Part shown: positions 61,852 to 64,000 of the stretch, piece by piece | How the letters are laid out: the number at the start of each line of letters is the position of its first letter | How positions within the stretch are numbered: position 1 is the stretch's first letter | Source of the DNA: Conchocele bisecta | Taxonomy: Eukaryota; Mollusca; Bivalvia; Lucinida; Thyasiridae | NCBI GenBank assembly: GCA_029237695.1 | Contig: CM055266.1 | Span: 121,882,569 to 121,946,568 of the forward strand | DNA: 64,000 nucleotides | Direction: 5' to 3' | Position numbers and translations under genes: made by a program | Notes under the pieces: generated by a model | The model's database searches: none | Seen by the model: only the letters and a program-made list of their open reading frames with translations | Told to the model about the DNA's origin: nothing

Positions 61852-61969
61852 GGGGACCGTTTCACTAAACTTCGAGACTAAAATGTTCGGTATTGCAAAA
61901 TCTGTAAAATTCGTATTAACAGTGTATTCTTTTAAACAATTGATGGATTTACATTTATTGAGCATAGGA
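61852..61969. repeat. MITE-A copy, right half missing
   Basis: It runs from CCGTTTCACTAAACTTCG to GAGCATAGGATG and stops at the centre. Confidence 0.8.
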
Positions 61970-62078
61970 TGACATCACTTTTCTCAGGTCCGTAAATCTC
62001 ATGTACACCGACTCAAAAGGCTGTAATTGTTTTATTATATGACCCTTACTACGATTTCCCTCCCACACACAAATATGT

Positions 62079-62474
62079 TTACAAACTTCTCCAGAAATAA
62101 ATCGTGTGTTCCAAAACAATAGTTGAATAAACGTTATATTCAGCTATAGAACGGTCTCGCGGTCCGACAGTGCTTATTCGTGTAAACAAACAGTTCAGTG
62201 TCCCATCCACGGCGCCCAGGGTGTTCGGAATCCTGCCCACACTGTAACAGGCTTTTTTACAGTTGGCCAGGTTTTGTACCTCGGTTGGAAAACTGATGTT
62301 GTCCATTCGATTATTGATGACCGAGACAACATCATTAGTACACCGAGAAACCGAACTCCTAGAGACACCGTGGATGTCGCCAGCCTCGGAGTAGAACTCA
62401 CCCTTCGCCAGGTAGCGCAGGGTAACCAATGTCTGCAAAGTTTCAAGTGCTTGAGTCTTTGATGATGATCTCAA
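62079..62474 (-). pseudogene. PIF/Harbinger (HARBI1-like) transposase fragment
   Basis: The minus strand reads TLRYLAKGEFYSEAGDIHGV, SRSSVSRCTNDVVSVI, FPTEVQNLANCKKACYSVGR and IPNTLGAVDGTL. This is the helix-turn-helix plus the first catalytic Asp region (GAVDGT) of the DDE_Tnp_4 family. The upstream side looks like an acceptor (CATTTGAG). The remaining catalytic residues and the N-terminus are missing. Confidence 0.82.
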
Positions 62475-62899
62475 ATGTGATTTTTATTTGCTTTAGCATG
62501 TACTGTATACTATACGGGGCATGGAGTTGCTATATTGGCCATCTTAGTATATGCAATCCATGAGTAACGTTTACCTCTTGTGGCGTTTGACACATACCAC
62601 AAATAATTTGACATGCCCATAAATACAAGTTTGTGCAACCTCCTATTGGTTGTTTTCATCACACTTATATACAAAGTCTGATTTCCTTTTACATTTAGGG
62701 GAAGGGGCCAAATGGCTTTGGTGTGGTATGGACCTGGAAGCAGGTCGGGTTATTCTAATTTCAGGGCTGAATATATATGTTTTCGATGTAAATATTCTGT
62801 TCTGAGTTTGGGACCCCCCCCCACCCCAAATGCAGCAGGTTGAATACGTGATCGAACCAGTTGGCCAGACCTTACATGACCTTAACCTGTTATATAGCT

Positions 62900-63090
62900 T
62901 TCTGGCATAATATTTATAGCAGGATGTTGTCATATATATCTATAATGTATTGCACCACATTGTAATACTTTTTCTGTCATATTATTTGCTGTATGTGCCA
63001 AACGGTCGAAGTGATGAAACTGTAAGATGGCTGTACATACAAAGATGGCGGAGATCGCAACTCGATGTACCATATAGTATACAGTAACCA
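62900..63090 (+). repeat. Direct repeat shared with 51832-52020
   Basis: Same landmarks in the same order and orientation, ending ATATAGTATACAGTAAC. Confidence 0.8.
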
Positions 63091-63235
63091 AAACAAATGT
63101 TGTTTTCTGAAAATGTTCTGGAAATGGCTGCGAACATAAGACGAAAATGGGTAATTTTCCTAATATGACAACAAATTACATATATATTATTTTTGAAAGT
63201 TATTTGATTTGTGTTTTCGTCCATTTCACCCCTAC

Positions 63236-63865
63236 ACCACTATAGTGAATCACTCCTCCTTAAACCACATTATATCAGGCTGCATTTGCTGGCTAACTGA
63301 TCAGAAGGTAAACTTATAGTGAGTAACTACTCCATAAGCCACGTTATATATCAGGCTGAATTTGTTGGGCTAACTGATTAATAACTATAAGTATAGTGAG
63401 TCACTGCTCTATAAGCCACGTTATATCAGGCTGCATTTGTTGGGCTAACTGATAAGCATCTACAATTATAAGCCACGTTATATCATGCTGCATTTGTTGG
63501 GCTGACTGATCAACGGCTACAATTATAGTGAGTAAGCCACGTTATATATCAGGTTGCATTTGTTGGGCTAACTGATAAGCATCTACAATTATAAGCCACG
63601 TTATATCAGGCTGCATTTGTTGGGCTAGCTGATTAATAACTATAAGTATAGTGAGTCAATGCTCTATAAGCCACGTTATATCAGGCTGCATATGCTGGCT
63701 AACTGATCAGCAGGTACAAGTACAGTGAGTCAATATTATATAAGCCACGTTATATCAGGCTGCATTTGCTGCACTAACTGATCAACAGCTACAAGTATAG
63801 TGAGTCACTACTCTATAAACCACGTTATATCTGGGTTGCATTTGCTGGCTAACTGATAAGCAGAT
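63236..63865 (+). repeat. Minisatellite, units about 65-80 bp
   Basis: About nine units each contain TAAGCCACGTTATATCAGGC then TGCATTTGTTGGGCTAACTG. Spacers alternate between GATAAGCATCTACAATTA and AGTGAGTCA(C/A)T types. Confidence 0.92.
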
Positions 63866-64000
63866 AAAGCTAGATAATCCCGTCTGTCTACGCACTTTGG
63901 GCCCCTATAAGTGATTTGAGAAACTTCCAAAAACTTCCAAAAAATAAACACACGAACAGACAGAGAGACAGACAGATCAAAACTTAAAAAAAATAAACAG

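Overview
The window looks like invertebrate, most likely bivalve mollusc, nuclear DNA. It is AT-rich, has short exons in long introns, and carries a tRNA-headed SINE, LINE remnants, a KIAA1958-like Crypton exon and dozens of palindromic MITEs. The organism call is inference. No bacterial, plasmid or viral signature was seen.

Host gene. One minus-strand gene runs through most of the window. I recognise 18 coding exons from 49911 down to 1561. Each has consensus-like splice sites and every intron phase matches its neighbour. The spliced product, about 645 visible residues, has one full cyclic nucleotide-binding domain (exons 7-10) with the phosphate-binding Gly-Glu and Arg kept, then a partial second domain (exons 12-14). 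It resembles CNBD2. The start-codon exon was not found. A TATA/CRE-like site with a splice donor near 57.8 kb is a weak promoter candidate.

Mobile elements in the introns. Element 1 (7933-12508, plus) and element 2 (33498-38462, minus) are two diverged members of one DNA transposon family. Both begin with TAGTC and end with GACTA, have TIRs of about 330-460 bp, and sit in 3-bp target duplications (TAT and ACA). Both encode a three-part protein: a large conserved module with D-Q-x-L-Y and G-x-x-H motifs, a complete XPG/FEN1-like nuclease core, and a Cys-rich CXC-like tail with an acidic end. Both copies are decayed. Element 2 is nested in a MITE, so its empty site can be read exactly. This family is the best candidate for an undescribed system; Academ-type elements are the known comparator to exclude.

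Other regions. 16.4-22.1 kb is a block of duplicated repeats with a tyrosine-recombinase remnant. 23.95-31.09 kb is bounded by 508-bp inverted arms, and the left arm runs into the first exon of a KIAA1958/ZMYM-like Crypton protein. Inside or beside it lie arrays of about 22-bp palindromic modules at 29.0 and 31.2 kb, with relatives at 12.7 and 13.0 kb. 54.1-56.9 kb holds a frameshifted LINE, 45.5 kb a tRNA-derived SINE, 62.1 kb a PIF/Harbinger transposase fragment, and 63.24-63.86 kb a minisatellite. Many foldback MITE families fill the remaining introns.

Limits. Coordinates of decayed elements are approximate. No database search was possible, so family names come from recognised motifs and splice-phase logic.
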